From assembly GCA_037445635.1 (NCBI GenBank), contig JBBIKC010000009.1, positions 1 through 64,000 on the forward strand: 64,000 nt of DNA. Direction: 5' to 3'. Origin of the DNA: JBFMCC01 sp037445635. Lineage in GTDB: Bacteria; Chloroflexota; Anaerolineae; Anaerolineales; Villigracilaceae. The position numbers were made by a program, and so were the translations under genes. Positions 39,322 to 48,613 of the stretch are shown in pieces. Position 1 is the first letter of the stretch. Every line of letters starts with the position of its first letter. Under the pieces are notes generated by a model. It was not told where the DNA came from and ran no database searches. It saw only the letters and a list, made by a program, of their open reading frames with translations.

Positions 39322-39939
39322 ATGCCAACAAAAAAACCTACCGAAGAAAAGAAAACCTTCATCGAAGAAGCCCGCCGCAAGCAAATCATTGACGCGGCAT
39401 TGCAGACCATTGCCGAGCAGGGCTACACCCAAACATCCTTTGCAGAGATTGCCAAGAGTCTGGGAATCACCAAAGGGCTGATTGCCTATCACTTCAACGG
39501 AAAGCATGACCTCATCACTTCTGCGATTCATACCATTTTGAATCGACAGGGCGCCTACATCCGCGGGCGGGTGGAAGAAGAAACCAAAGGCAGCGACAAA
39601 CTGCGCGTGTATATCGAAGCCAGTTTTGAATACATCTCGCAGAACCGTTCGCAGTTCGTGGCGCTGGTGGACTTGTGGGGCAGTTTCACTTCGCCAGAAG
39701 AGAAGAAAGCCTTCAGCGACTCTGCGTATGACCCATGCCGCGCTCATCTCAAGAAGATTTTCCGCATTGGCGTGGAGCAGAAAGAATTTGCCAAGTTCGA
39801 TGAACAGAGTATGGCGTCCATCATTCAAGGCGCAATTGATGGAATTATGCTGCAATGGGTCTTCGACCCCAAGGCAGTGGACTTGCAAGAGTCCAGCCGT
39901 GAGTTGAGCGAGATGTTTGTGAAGCGATTAAAAAAGTAG
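39322..39939 (+). CDS. TetR-family transcriptional regulator
   Basis: The 205-residue protein has an N-terminal TetR helix-turn-helix (IIDAALQTIAEQGYTQTSF, then AKSLGITKGLIAYHF) and a helical ligand domain. Upstream ATGs at 39304 and 39316 are also in frame, but AAAGGAAATG fits 39322 best and 39304 is in the MITE end. It probably controls its catabolic neighbours, such as the acyl-CoA ligase that follows, and the operator at 31154 is a possible target. The stop lies in the GTAGGTCACG repeat. Confidence 0.88.
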   Translation: MPTKKPTEEKKTFIEEARRKQIIDAALQTIAEQGYTQTSFAEIAKSLGITKGLIAYHFNGKHDLITSAIHTILNRQGAYIRGRVEEETKGSDKLRVYIEASFEYISQNRSQFVALVDLWGSFTSPEEKKAFSDSAYDPCRAHLKKIFRIGVEQKEFAKFDEQSMASIIQGAIDGIMLQWVFDPKAVDLQESSRELSEMFVKRLKK

Positions 39940-39982
39940 GTCACGCTTGTAGCGTGACGGTCACGTTACAAACGTGACCTAC
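39936..39982. repeat. GTAGGTCACG palindrome
   Basis: GTAGGTCACGCTTGTAGCGTGAC and GTCACGTTACAAACGTGACCTAC form an interrupted palindrome that contains the TetR stop codon and fills most of the spacer. Confidence 0.7.
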
Positions 39983-40007
39983 AAGTAAATGTCCAAAGGA
40001 GAGTTGC

Positions 40008-41573
40008 ATGGAGTGGAAGAGTCTAGGTCATTTGGTAGAAAGCGCGGCGGAACGGTTCGGAGAAAAACCGCTGTTCATCTTTGAAGACAAGCCGCTTTCG
40101 TTCGCGGAAGTCAATCGGCGGGTGAATAAGACCGCCAACGCGCTGACATCCCTTGGCGTGACAAAGGGCGAGCGCGTGGCGGTCATGCTGCCCAACGGCG
40201 TGGATTTTCCCATCGTCTGGTTTGCGCTGGCGAAGGTGGGCGCGGTCATCGCGCCTGTCAACATCAACTACCACGACCATGACTTGACTTACACACTCGA
40301 TGATTCGCAGGCGGGATACTTCGTCGTCCACGAAAATTATTTGGAACAATGGGAGCGCGTTCGGGCGGGATTGCCGTCAGTGAAGGAAACGCTTCTCGTG
40401 ACTGAATCAGGCAACAGGTCAGAGTGGAGGCGTTTGGTGGATGAGTCATCTGACTCGTTTGACATATCCAACGTCACAGGCGAAGACTTGCTCAACATCC
40501 AATACACATCGGGAACGACGGGTTTTCCGAAGGGCTGTATGTTGCCGCAAAAATATTGGATTCAGATTGGGCAAATCGCGGCGGATTATTTTGGGCTGAC
40601 GCCTAATGAGTGCAACCTGACCGCGCAGCCGTTCTATTACATGGACCCGCAGTGGAACACGGTCTCAAGTTTGATTGGCGGCGCGCCGCTGGCGATTCTG
40701 CCGCGATTCTCGCCGTCGCATTTTTGGCAGGAAGTTATCAAGCATAACGTGACGGTTTTATATCTCATCGGAACCATGCCGTTCTTTTTGTTAAAGATGC
40801 CAGAGGATGCGACCTTGGAACGCGGACATAAACTGCGCATGATTTTGTGTTCGGGCATTCATCCCAAATTCCATGCTGAATTTGAACGGCGCTGGGGCGC
40901 GCCATGGCGCGAAGCGTTTGGCATGACCGAAACAGGCGTGGATTTGATTGTGCCGCTCGATGATGTGGATAGTGTGGGCAGCGGCGCGATGGGCAAACCA
41001 ATTCCAACCAAAGAAGCGCGGGTCGTGGACGCAAACGGCAAAGATGTTTTAGACGGCGAAGTCGGCGAGTTGATTTTGCGCGGCGAGCCGATGATGTTGG
41101 GCTACTGGAACAAACCCGAAGCGACTGCCGAAACAATGAAGGATGGCTGGCTGCACACAGGCGATTTGGTTTACAAAGACAAGCGCGGATATTTCCACTG
41201 GCAGGCGCGACTCAAAGATACGATTCGGCGGGCGGGTGAAAATATTTCATCGGTGGAGGTGGAAGGCGTGCTGATGGAACATCCCGCTGTGAAAGCGGCG
41301 GCGGTGGTTCCCGTCCCAGATGAGTTGCGCGGCGAAGAAGTGAAGGCGTATATCGTGTTGAAGGAAGGACACACGCAAGAAGACACATCACCTGAATCCA
41401 TTTTGGATTATGCGCGTGAGCAGTTGGCATATTTCAAAGTGCCGCGATTTATTGAGTATGCGGATGATTTGCCGAGAACACCATCAGAGAGAATCGAGAA
41501 GCATAAGTTGGTGAAGATGAAAGCGGATTTGCGAATCGGAAGTTACGACGCAGTAGAAAAAATATGGAGATAA
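40008..41573 (+). CDS. AMP-forming acyl-CoA ligase
   Basis: The 521-residue adenylate-forming enzyme activates a carboxylic acid with ATP and CoA. It has the AMP-binding P-loop YTSGTTGFPKG, FGMTETG, GWLHTGDL and the hinge region DTIRRAGENIS. The C-terminal lysine region reads TPSERIEKHKL, a pattern found in carnitine/crotonobetaine-type ligases. AAAGGAGAG precedes the ATG. The substrate is unknown; its neighbours suggest an amino-acid-derived acid. Confidence 0.9.
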   Translation: MEWKSLGHLVESAAERFGEKPLFIFEDKPLSFAEVNRRVNKTANALTSLGVTKGERVAVMLPNGVDFPIVWFALAKVGAVIAPVNINYHDHDLTYTLDDSQAGYFVVHENYLEQWERVRAGLPSVKETLLVTESGNRSEWRRLVDESSDSFDISNVTGEDLLNIQYTSGTTGFPKGCMLPQKYWIQIGQIAADYFGLTPNECNLTAQPFYYMDPQWNTVSSLIGGAPLAILPRFSPSHFWQEVIKHNVTVLYLIGTMPFFLLKMPEDATLERGHKLRMILCSGIHPKFHAEFERRWGAPWREAFGMTETGVDLIVPLDDVDSVGSGAMGKPIPTKEARVVDANGKDVLDGEVGELILRGEPMMLGYWNKPEATAETMKDGWLHTGDLVYKDKRGYFHWQARLKDTIRRAGENISSVEVEGVLMEHPAVKAAAVVPVPDELRGEEVKAYIVLKEGHTQEDTSPESILDYAREQLAYFKVPRFIEYADDLPRTPSERIEKHKLVKMKADLRIGSYDAVEKIWR

Positions 41574-41580
41574 AACCAAG

Positions 41581-41673
41581 TACACGGATTTGACGGACTA
41601 CACGGATTTACACAGATTTTTTACAAAAAGAAAATCCGTGTTCTTTCCGTGAAATCCGTGTAATCCGTGTCCA
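41581..41673. repeat. 'ACACGGATT' repeat, second copy
   Basis: Same word family and inverted layout as 36121-36210, ending AATCCGTGTCCAAAAG just before the Shine-Dalgarno of the next gene. Confidence 0.75.
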
Positions 41674-41690
41674 AAAGTTTTTGGAGAACT

Positions 41691-43133
41691 ATGAACACAC
41701 AACAACTCAACGAAACAATTTCAAAAACACTCGCCGCATGGAACATCCCAGGCGGAGCAGTGGCGATTGCCCAGGGCGATGAGATTTTCGTGCAGGGTTA
41801 TGGAGCGCTTGAAGCGGACAAGCCCGAAGCCGTCAACGCGGATACTATCTTTGCCATCGGCTCGACCACCAAAGCCTTCACATCTGCGCTCGTCGGCATG
41901 TTGGTGGACGAAGGCAAACTCAACTGGGATGACCCCGTCATCAAGCGCTTGCCCGATTTTCAACTCTACGACGAATGGATTACCAAGAACGTCACCGTGC
42001 GAGATTTGCTTTGTCACCGTTTGGGACTCGAACGCGCGCAACGCCTCTACTACCATCGCGGATATGACCAGCGCGAAATCATCCGTCGAATGCGTTATCT
42101 CAAACCCGTTGCAAATTTCCGCACCGCGTTTCAATACGCCAACCAGCAATACGGCGCGGCAGGATTAATTGTCCAAGCGGTTACAGGCAAAAGTTGGGAT
42201 GATGTCATCACTGAAAAAATCTTCAACGCATTAAATATGTCCCGTACTTTCAGCGGCTACGACCGTCTCACCGACCACAAAAATTTTGCGTCGCCTCATG
42301 CCGTTGCCGATGAAACCTATCCTGCAGGCGTGCGCTTCCTCGGCGAGCAACGTCCCACCGAGCAATTCAAAATTGTCCATGAACCCGCTGGTTCGATTCA
42401 CACATCAGCCAACGACCTCGCGCAATGGCTCAAGGCTCTGCTCAACAACGGCGCGCCGCTCATTCAACCTGCCACCTTCAACGAACTCACCACGCCGCAA
42501 ATCGTCATGCAAGATGCGCTCAACTCCGAACTCGCGCCGCTCGCCTATCTTCAACCCGCCACGCATTTTTGGACCTACGCGCTCGGTTGGTGGGCGATGG
42601 ATTATCGCGGCGAAAAAGTTCTCATGCACGGCGGTCAAATGCCTGGCTACAATTCCGCCGTCGCGTTTTTTCCGCAGCGCAAACTCGCGCTCGCCGTCAT
42701 GGTCAACGTCCATCAAACCCTCGCCCACGCCGCGCTCTTTTACGCCATCTCCGATATTCTGCTTGATAAAAATGACCGCGACTGGTCATCCGATTTTCAG
42801 ATGGTCGCGCAGGGATACATGGCGGAAGTTAAAAATCAAGTGGATGAAACCCGCCTCAAACGTGACCCGAACCTGCCTCCGTCCATCGGGCTTGATTCCT
42901 TCGCTGGGACATTTTCCAACGACCTCTACGGCGAGATGACCGTGATCCACAAAGACGACTCTCTGCAACTGACTTACGGAGTCAACACCGCGGCGCTCGA
43001 ACACTGGCAGGGCGACACCTTCCTCGCGCATTGGAATCTCAGCGCGTTCATGGATGACTCCATGATTGCATTCTCACCCGATGGTAAGGTGATGACAGTG
43101 CTCAATGATAGAGCGGAGTATAAGAAGATTTAA
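41691..43133 (+). CDS. Beta-lactamase-family serine hydrolase (class C fold)
   Basis: The 480-residue protein has the SxxK motif STTK in IGSTTKAFTS and the YxN motif YAN in FQYANQQYG, followed by LHGGQMPGYNS as the third motif (HxG-like). A C-terminal beta domain follows. It lacks a signal peptide, so a cytoplasmic D-aminopeptidase or esterase role is more likely than antibiotic resistance. ATG 41691 has TTTGGAGAA upstream. Confidence 0.88.
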   Translation: MNTQQLNETISKTLAAWNIPGGAVAIAQGDEIFVQGYGALEADKPEAVNADTIFAIGSTTKAFTSALVGMLVDEGKLNWDDPVIKRLPDFQLYDEWITKNVTVRDLLCHRLGLERAQRLYYHRGYDQREIIRRMRYLKPVANFRTAFQYANQQYGAAGLIVQAVTGKSWDDVITEKIFNALNMSRTFSGYDRLTDHKNFASPHAVADETYPAGVRFLGEQRPTEQFKIVHEPAGSIHTSANDLAQWLKALLNNGAPLIQPATFNELTTPQIVMQDALNSELAPLAYLQPATHFWTYALGWWAMDYRGEKVLMHGGQMPGYNSAVAFFPQRKLALAVMVNVHQTLAHAALFYAISDILLDKNDRDWSSDFQMVAQGYMAEVKNQVDETRLKRDPNLPPSIGLDSFAGTFSNDLYGEMTVIHKDDSLQLTYGVNTAALEHWQGDTFLAHWNLSAFMDDSMIAFSPDGKVMTVLNDRAEYKKI

Positions 43134-43183
43134 GTACCGCGACATTCATGTCGCAATTTCTCGCGAGATAAATCTCGCGGTAC
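43134..43183. repeat. GTACCGCGA palindrome
   Basis: GTACCGCGA...TCGCGGTAC ends with two inner palindromes (GACATTCATGTC, TCTCGCGAGA) fill the spacer between the beta-lactamase-family gene and pepD. Confidence 0.7.
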
Positions 43184-43194
43184 CGAAGGAACCC

Positions 43195-44631
43195 ATGAAC
43201 CCCACCGACCTCATCCTCTCCAATTTTGAAAAAATCTCCTCCATCCCGCGCGGCACCAAATATGAAGCGGGCATCCGCAATTGGCTCATAGATTGGGCGG
43301 CGGAACACAACTGCATATCCAAAACCGATGCGGCGGGGAATTTGGTCATCTATGTCCCTGCAACTAAAGGCTGCGAAGACCGCCCGACGTTGATTCTGCA
43401 AGGTCATCTCGATATGGTTTGCCAGAAGACTTCTGAATCAACGCATGATTTTACAAAAGACCCCATTCAACTCATTCGTGATGGCGATTGGATTCGCGCC
43501 AATGGCACCACCCTCGGCGCGGACAATGGCATTGGCATTGCGCTGATGATGTCCATCGTGGAAGATGAGTCGGTCAAACATCCGCCGCTGGAATTGCTGC
43601 TGACCGTGGAAGAAGAACTCGGCGTGGTCGGCGCGGACAACCTCGATCCGTCCCTGCTTTCGGGCAAGACGCTCATCAACTTGGATTCGGAAACTGAGGG
43701 TGTGTTCACTGTCGGCTGTGCGGGCGGCGGGAGCGTGAACATCACCTTGCCTGTTACTTGGGATTTGCAACAGCAGGGTGAAGTTGCGTTTGAGTTGAAG
43801 GTCAGCGGGTTGCAGGGCGGACATTCTGGCGAAGACATCAACAAATTCCGCGCTAACGCCAACAAACTCATTGCGCGCATTTTGGATGAAATTCAACGTA
43901 ACTTCCCTATTCGATTGTCCACGCTCAAAGGCGGGACGGCGCGCAACGCCATTCCACGCGAAGCGGAATCCATATTTGTTTGTGCGACTGACAAAAAAGA
44001 ATCATGCAAAGAAATTTTCGCTGTCTTTCAGGTAGCCATCCAAAACGAACTTGCCAAAACAGAAACAGGGCTGACGTTATCGCTGAATGAAATCAAGGGC
44101 AAATCCATCCGTGCCATTAGCCAAGCCGAGACTCAAGCGGCGATCCGCCTGCTGATGGCGCTGCCGCATGGGGTCTCGTCCATGTCTGCGGAGATGCCCG
44201 CGTTTGTCGAAACATCCAATAACATCGGCGTTATGGAGTTGAAGGAAGATGGGCTATCCATCATCTCGAACCAGCGCAGTTCGGTCTTTTCGAGATTGGA
44301 AGAAATTACCAGACGAGTCGAAACCGTCGCATGGCTGGCAGGCGCAAAGACCGAAAGAACGAAGATGTTCCCTCCCTGGCAGCCGAATATGGAATCTCCG
44401 CTCCTCAAAAAATGCGGCGAGACCTACCGCTCCATCAAAGGAGAAGACCCCAAAATCGAACTCACCCACGGCGGTCTCGAGTGCGGCATCATCAGCGACC
44501 GCTGCGGCGAGCTGGATACAATTTCGATGGGTCCCACCATCAAAGACCTGCATTCACCCGATGAGCGCTTGTTCATTCCATCCCTGCCAAAGATATGGGG
44601 ACTTATGAAATCACTGCTTGCAACAATGTAG
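43195..44631 (+). CDS. pepD: Aminoacyl-histidine dipeptidase (M20C)
   Basis: The 478-residue zinc peptidase hydrolyses Xaa-His and other dipeptides. It has LQGHLDMV (first His and Asp), GADNGIGIA (bridging Asp), VEEELGVVGA (general base Glu and metal Glu), and the lid domain with LQGGHSGEDI. Length is normal. ATG 43195 follows GAAGGAACCC; earlier in-frame starts lie in the repeat. It is the last gene of the plus-strand catabolic run. Confidence 0.94.
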   Translation: MNPTDLILSNFEKISSIPRGTKYEAGIRNWLIDWAAEHNCISKTDAAGNLVIYVPATKGCEDRPTLILQGHLDMVCQKTSESTHDFTKDPIQLIRDGDWIRANGTTLGADNGIGIALMMSIVEDESVKHPPLELLLTVEEELGVVGADNLDPSLLSGKTLINLDSETEGVFTVGCAGGGSVNITLPVTWDLQQQGEVAFELKVSGLQGGHSGEDINKFRANANKLIARILDEIQRNFPIRLSTLKGGTARNAIPREAESIFVCATDKKESCKEIFAVFQVAIQNELAKTETGLTLSLNEIKGKSIRAISQAETQAAIRLLMALPHGVSSMSAEMPAFVETSNNIGVMELKEDGLSIISNQRSSVFSRLEEITRRVETVAWLAGAKTERTKMFPPWQPNMESPLLKKCGETYRSIKGEDPKIELTHGGLECGIISDRCGELDTISMGPTIKDLHSPDERLFIPSLPKIWGLMKSLLATM

Positions 44632-44633
44632 GG

Positions 44634-45241
44634 GTGTGGACTTCAAAGATGTCGTCTTGCTCGTCATCGCGCGCCCATTCCTTGTATCCGTGTGCAACCG
44701 TGGAATGCTGGCGTTCGATCCCTTGATACGATTCGTATTCATCCGTGAAGACATGACAGTTCGGGTAGGTAAAGCGATGCACGTGCTTCACCGGGTTCTT
44801 GGCTTGCGTGGTGTGCACGACTCGCAAACGAACCTGCCCACTGGTGCGACCAATCGTTCCCAAGGCGGGCGGATGATTATTGGCGTACGCGCCTCGGCCG
44901 CGCCGCAAATTCAGAACGGTCAGGTAGTTCAGTCTCAACTCGGCGGCCAATTCGTTCGTGGTCTCGCCTTTCAGGATGCCGCGTAGAAGCAAGACCACTT
45001 GTTGTGGCGTGAGATGATGTTGTTGCAGAACCGTTTTGGCGTATAGGTTGTAGATATGCTTGCAGTCACGACAGCGATGCACCTTCAACTTGCTCTTGCG
45101 AGTCATGCGAAACAGATTGGCTCGCTCCACCGACGCCTGGCACCAGGGACACTTCAACCCTTGCGGGTGAAAGTGTTCCAAGATCCATTGTTCGCTTTCT
45201 TCCCGACTGAGTAGACCTGTGATTGGAAATTCTATCTCCAT
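44634..45241 (-). pseudogene. IS1595-family transposase remnant
   Basis: The frame begins with a zinc ribbon (CPWC and CRDC pairs) and LLLRGILKGETTNELA, then jumps to RRGRGAYANNHPPALG, TDEYESYQG and HGYKEWARDD, the central and distal parts of IS1595 transposases. The segment carrying the first catalytic Asp is deleted between LTVLNL and RRGRG. The 3' part after EVHT is missing, and the reading frame ends inside pepD's last codons. It is a dead fragment abutting the pepD stop codon. Confidence 0.8.
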
Positions 45242-45587
45242 AGTCTACCATCACTCTTTCTAATCATGAGCCTAGCTTTTATGTGTCTGATTTGGGTGTT
45301 AATCAACCCAAAGGTTTTCAAAAGTGGGCCTGCAGCGTCGCAAAGATCTGCAAAGCGCGGTACATATCTGGTATACGGGTATAAATTTCGGCCCGCATCA
45401 CTGCATACCCCAGCGTAGCCCAGAATGGAATGAAACGCCAAAAGCATAACCTCCAATAAACGGGCTGACAGGCCACTAAAATTTAGAAGCGACGGAGGGA
45501 GACCTCCACCGCTTTTGATTTATGAAATTCAGCGCCTTTCAATATTTGAAATCAGAGAACGTCGCATTGCCCTGCCGGCGAATCGGA
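45242..45587. other. Gene-free spacer of about 350 bp
   Basis: I see no gene or terminator here. A minus-strand open frame (45232-45456) has no family-like features. GTATACGGGTATAAATTT (45371-45388) is an 18-base word that also occurs at the end of the DUF35 gene (30982-30999). Confidence 0.5.
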
Positions 45588-47006
45588 CTATTTTTTACAA
45601 CCCATCGCTTCCCATTGAGAGTGCATGGATCTCCACGCCTCCACTGCCTGTTCCATCTTGGTCACTGCTTCGCGCCAGGCTTGTTCGAGGTCTTTGCCAT
45701 TGGCAATATCCTGCAGCATGGTGTCCACGATGCCCGGCGTGCCGAAGACTTCCCACGCCCAGGGCGGGACAACGTCGGAGCGCTGGAATTGTCCGTTTGA
45801 CACCGAACCCATGTTCATTGCAGGGTGATTGGCAAAAGGATACCAGCCGTAGAAGGATTGAATCCAATCCGAGTGGCGGGTAGTGAATGGATCGGGACTG
45901 GTGAGCGCCTGATCGCGTACGGAAGTAAGAAGCGGAATCATGTGCCCCGGCACAGTCAGGTTGTAACGCAGAATCCTGCCGCCGCTGACGAGCCATTGCA
46001 GGAAGTCCTTCGCCTCCTGCTGGTTCTTCGTCCCCGCTGCGATGGCGAACCGGTTCCACACCCCAAGCGTGACTTTGACATCGCCAAAGGGCGGGAAGAT
46101 GACCGTGGTATTGTCAGCCAATTCGGGATGCGCTTCGGTCACCTGGACTCCCAGGCGGCCCCCGTACATGGACATTGCCACCCGCTGATTCATGTACGCG
46201 TCGATCTGTTCACCGTAACTCCAGGTGCTGTAGCCGGGCGGGGCATATTGCGCCAATTCCGCCCAACGCTTCACCGCCGTCAATGCCTGTGGTTGTCCAA
46301 AAACGACTTCGCCGTCGCAGGAAAAATAATCCCCGCCGTTCTGCCACAGAAAGACAGAGAAATAATTGACCGTGGCAATGTTTTGCCCCGCGGGCAGGGC
46401 GATGCCATACATGTCGCCCCGCGTCAAGACGCGGGCAGCCTTCAGAATTTCTTCGTATGTTGTTGGAAGGGGGAGTCCCGCCTGCGCGAGCAAATCCTTT
46501 CGCACCCACAAGCCATACACGCTGACGGCATACGGCACGGCGTACACCTGTCCGTTTTGCTGATAAAGACTGCCCGCCACAAAATCATCTTCGCCGATGT
46601 TCGCCACGATGTCGTTCAACGGCAGGAGGTAGCCCGCTTCCACCCATTGCGGCACGAGGGTGGGTTCCACTTCGAAGATGCCAAGATCCGCGCCCGAGGC
46701 GAGCGCGCTGATGAGGCGCCGCCCGCGCGAGGCAGGCGACGCCATGATGATGTCCACTTCGACGTTGGGATGCTGGGATTGGTATTCGGCAATCAGCGTT
46801 TGCAGGATCGCCAGTTGGTTGGGGTCGCTTTCAGTGGTGAAGAACGGGATGATTTTCGGGGTGGTTGAATCCGTCGAAACGGTACCCGGCGCGGTCGGGG
46901 TTGGAAGCGAGGAGGTCGGGGCAGGCGCGCAAGACGCCGCGAGGGTCAGCATCAGGACAAACGCGGCGGCTTTGCTGATTATGCAAGTTGTGAAAAAGTT
47001 TTGCAT
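45588..47006 (-). CDS. ABC transporter sugar-type substrate-binding lipoprotein
   Basis: The 472-residue protein has a signal ending LAASC and a Thr/Pro-rich linker, then the SBP family 1 fold: IPFFTTESDPNQLAILQ, VYAVPYAVSVYGLWVRKD and a C-terminal WEVFGTPGIVDTM with helical end. It would bind a sugar or similar solute outside the membrane. No ABC permease or ATPase gene is next to it; the adjacent TctA gene is of another transporter class. It is thus an orphan receptor. Confidence 0.88.
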   Translation of the reverse strand: MQNFFTTCIISKAAAFVLMLTLAASCAPAPTSSLPTPTAPGTVSTDSTTPKIIPFFTTESDPNQLAILQTLIAEYQSQHPNVEVDIIMASPASRGRRLISALASGADLGIFEVEPTLVPQWVEAGYLLPLNDIVANIGEDDFVAGSLYQQNGQVYAVPYAVSVYGLWVRKDLLAQAGLPLPTTYEEILKAARVLTRGDMYGIALPAGQNIATVNYFSVFLWQNGGDYFSCDGEVVFGQPQALTAVKRWAELAQYAPPGYSTWSYGEQIDAYMNQRVAMSMYGGRLGVQVTEAHPELADNTTVIFPPFGDVKVTLGVWNRFAIAAGTKNQQEAKDFLQWLVSGGRILRYNLTVPGHMIPLLTSVRDQALTSPDPFTTRHSDWIQSFYGWYPFANHPAMNMGSVSNGQFQRSDVVPPWAWEVFGTPGIVDTMLQDIANGKDLEQAWREAVTKMEQAVEAWRSMHSQWEAMGCKK

Positions 47007-47064
47007 AGTCTGATTCTATCTGCAAACTGCCTTGTCCTGTTGTTCGCCTGATACGCTACCCAGA

Positions 47065-48606
47065 TCAATCCTCCTGGCCTTCTCCGAAGACCACGCGGCC
47101 AGCCTCGACCGGTTTCCGCCTGAGCCGCGCGATCAGTGCCGGGGTGTAAGGCAGGATGACGGCAGCCGCGGCGGCGAGCAGAAGTCCCAGCGAGAGGGGA
47201 CGGGTGAAGAACACGCTCGGGTCGCCTTGACTGATGGAGAGGGCGCGGCGGAATTGAGCCTCGGCCATCGGGAGGAGGATCACGCCGAGGATGGTCGGCC
47301 CAACCGGGAATCCGTAGCGACGCATGAAAAAGCCCACGACGCCGATGGCGTACATGATCATCACGTCTACGAAACTGTTGGAGATGCTGTAAACGCCCAA
47401 GGTGCCAAACACAAGAATCCCTGCATAAAGCATGGCACGCGGGATTGCCAAAATCTTGATCCAGATGCGGATCAGCGGCAGGTTCAAGATCAAGAGCATC
47501 ACGTTCCCGATATACAGGCTGGCAATCAACGCCCACACCAAATCTGGCGATTTTTGGAACAACAGCGGCCCGGGCTGCAGATTATAAATTTGGAAAGCCA
47601 CCAGCAGGATGGCAGCCGTGGCAGAGGTGGGCAGCCCAAGCGTAAGCAGTGGGACAAGCACCCCGGAAAACGCTGCGTTGTTGGCCGCTTCCGGGCCTGC
47701 CACACCCTCGATGGCTCCGCGCCCCCATTCCTCTTTGTGCTTCGACAGGCGCTTCTCGGTGGTGTAACTCAGGAAGGTGGGAATTTCCGCGCCGCCCGCG
47801 GGCAAGGCGCCGAACGGGAATCCAATCAGTGTGCCGCGCAGCCAGGCAGGCCACGAGCGCTTCCATTCCTCGGGGGTCATCCCGACGCGGCTTTTTACGG
47901 GCAGGATTTCTTCCTTGGTATTCCGCATTTGCGAGGCGACGTACAACGCCTCGCCGACCGCGAAGAGCCCCACCGCCACCACAACAACATCAATGCCATC
48001 CAGCAGTTCGGGAATGCCAAAGGTCAGGCGCGGCTGGCCGGTCAACACGTCAATGCCGATCAATCCAATGAAGAGGCCGATGAACAGGCTGATCATGCCC
48101 CGTAAAAACGACTTTCCAACCAGCGCAGTGACGCTCATGAAGGCCAGAATCGTCAGGGAGAAGTAATCGGCAGGCTGGAAGAGCAGGGCCAGTCTGGCAA
48201 TGACCGGAGCCACAAAGGTCAGCAATAGGGTGGAGATGGTGCCTGCCACGAAGGAGCCAATCGCGGCGGTGGCAAGAGCCGCGCCGCCGCGTCCAGACTT
48301 TGCCATGGCAAAGCCTTCGAACGTGGTCGCCACCGAAGCCGATTCGCCGGGCGTGTTCAACAGGATGGACGTGGTGGAACCGCCGTACATCCCGCCATAG
48401 TAGATGCCGGCAAACATGATGAGCGCGCCGGTCGGGTCGAAGTTGTAGGTGAGCGGCAAGAGCAACGCCACGGTCAACGCGGGACCGATGCCCGGCAGGA
48501 CACCAATGGCGGTTCCCAGCGTAACGCCGAGAGCCGCCAGAAGCAGATACTGGAGAGTAAACGCGCTGGCAAAGCCGTGGAGCAGATTGGTCAAGACATC
48601 CATCAT
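47065..48606 (-). CDS. tctA: Tripartite tricarboxylate transporter, large membrane subunit
   Basis: The 513-residue protein has about 12 transmembrane helices and the TctA signatures IGVLPGIGPALTVALLLP and MYGGSTTSILLNTPGE. With TctB and TctC it forms a binding-protein-dependent secondary carrier for citrate-like acids. ATG 48606 follows GAGGAC; the upstream 57 in-frame codons overlap tctB. It starts 7 bp after the tctB stop. Confidence 0.93.
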   Translation of the reverse strand: MMDVLTNLLHGFASAFTLQYLLLAALGVTLGTAIGVLPGIGPALTVALLLPLTYNFDPTGALIMFAGIYYGGMYGGSTTSILLNTPGESASVATTFEGFAMAKSGRGGAALATAAIGSFVAGTISTLLLTFVAPVIARLALLFQPADYFSLTILAFMSVTALVGKSFLRGMISLFIGLFIGLIGIDVLTGQPRLTFGIPELLDGIDVVVVAVGLFAVGEALYVASQMRNTKEEILPVKSRVGMTPEEWKRSWPAWLRGTLIGFPFGALPAGGAEIPTFLSYTTEKRLSKHKEEWGRGAIEGVAGPEAANNAAFSGVLVPLLTLGLPTSATAAILLVAFQIYNLQPGPLLFQKSPDLVWALIASLYIGNVMLLILNLPLIRIWIKILAIPRAMLYAGILVFGTLGVYSISNSFVDVMIMYAIGVVGFFMRRYGFPVGPTILGVILLPMAEAQFRRALSISQGDPSVFFTRPLSLGLLLAAAAAVILPYTPALIARLRRKPVEAGRVVFGEGQED

Positions 48607-48613
48607 GAAGTCC

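Noticed and set aside
41480..41520. Apparent loss of the catalytic Lys in the acyl-CoA ligase (TPSERIEKHKL instead of TPSGK)
   Set aside because: The TPxxRVEKxxL form is common in carnitine/crotonobetaine-type ligases, so the enzyme is probably active.
41691..43133. Antibiotic-resistance beta-lactamase
   Set aside because: It is a class C-fold family member without a signal peptide and with an extra C-terminal domain, within a catabolic gene run; resistance is not supported.
32528..43183. Repeated words between genes as possible CRISPR arrays
   Set aside because: The words are tandem or inverted without regular unique spacers, and no cas genes are present.
45232..45456. A 74-codon minus-strand frame next to the IS1595 remnant
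   Set aside because: No Shine-Dalgarno, motif or compositional sign of coding; it overlaps the transposase fragment.
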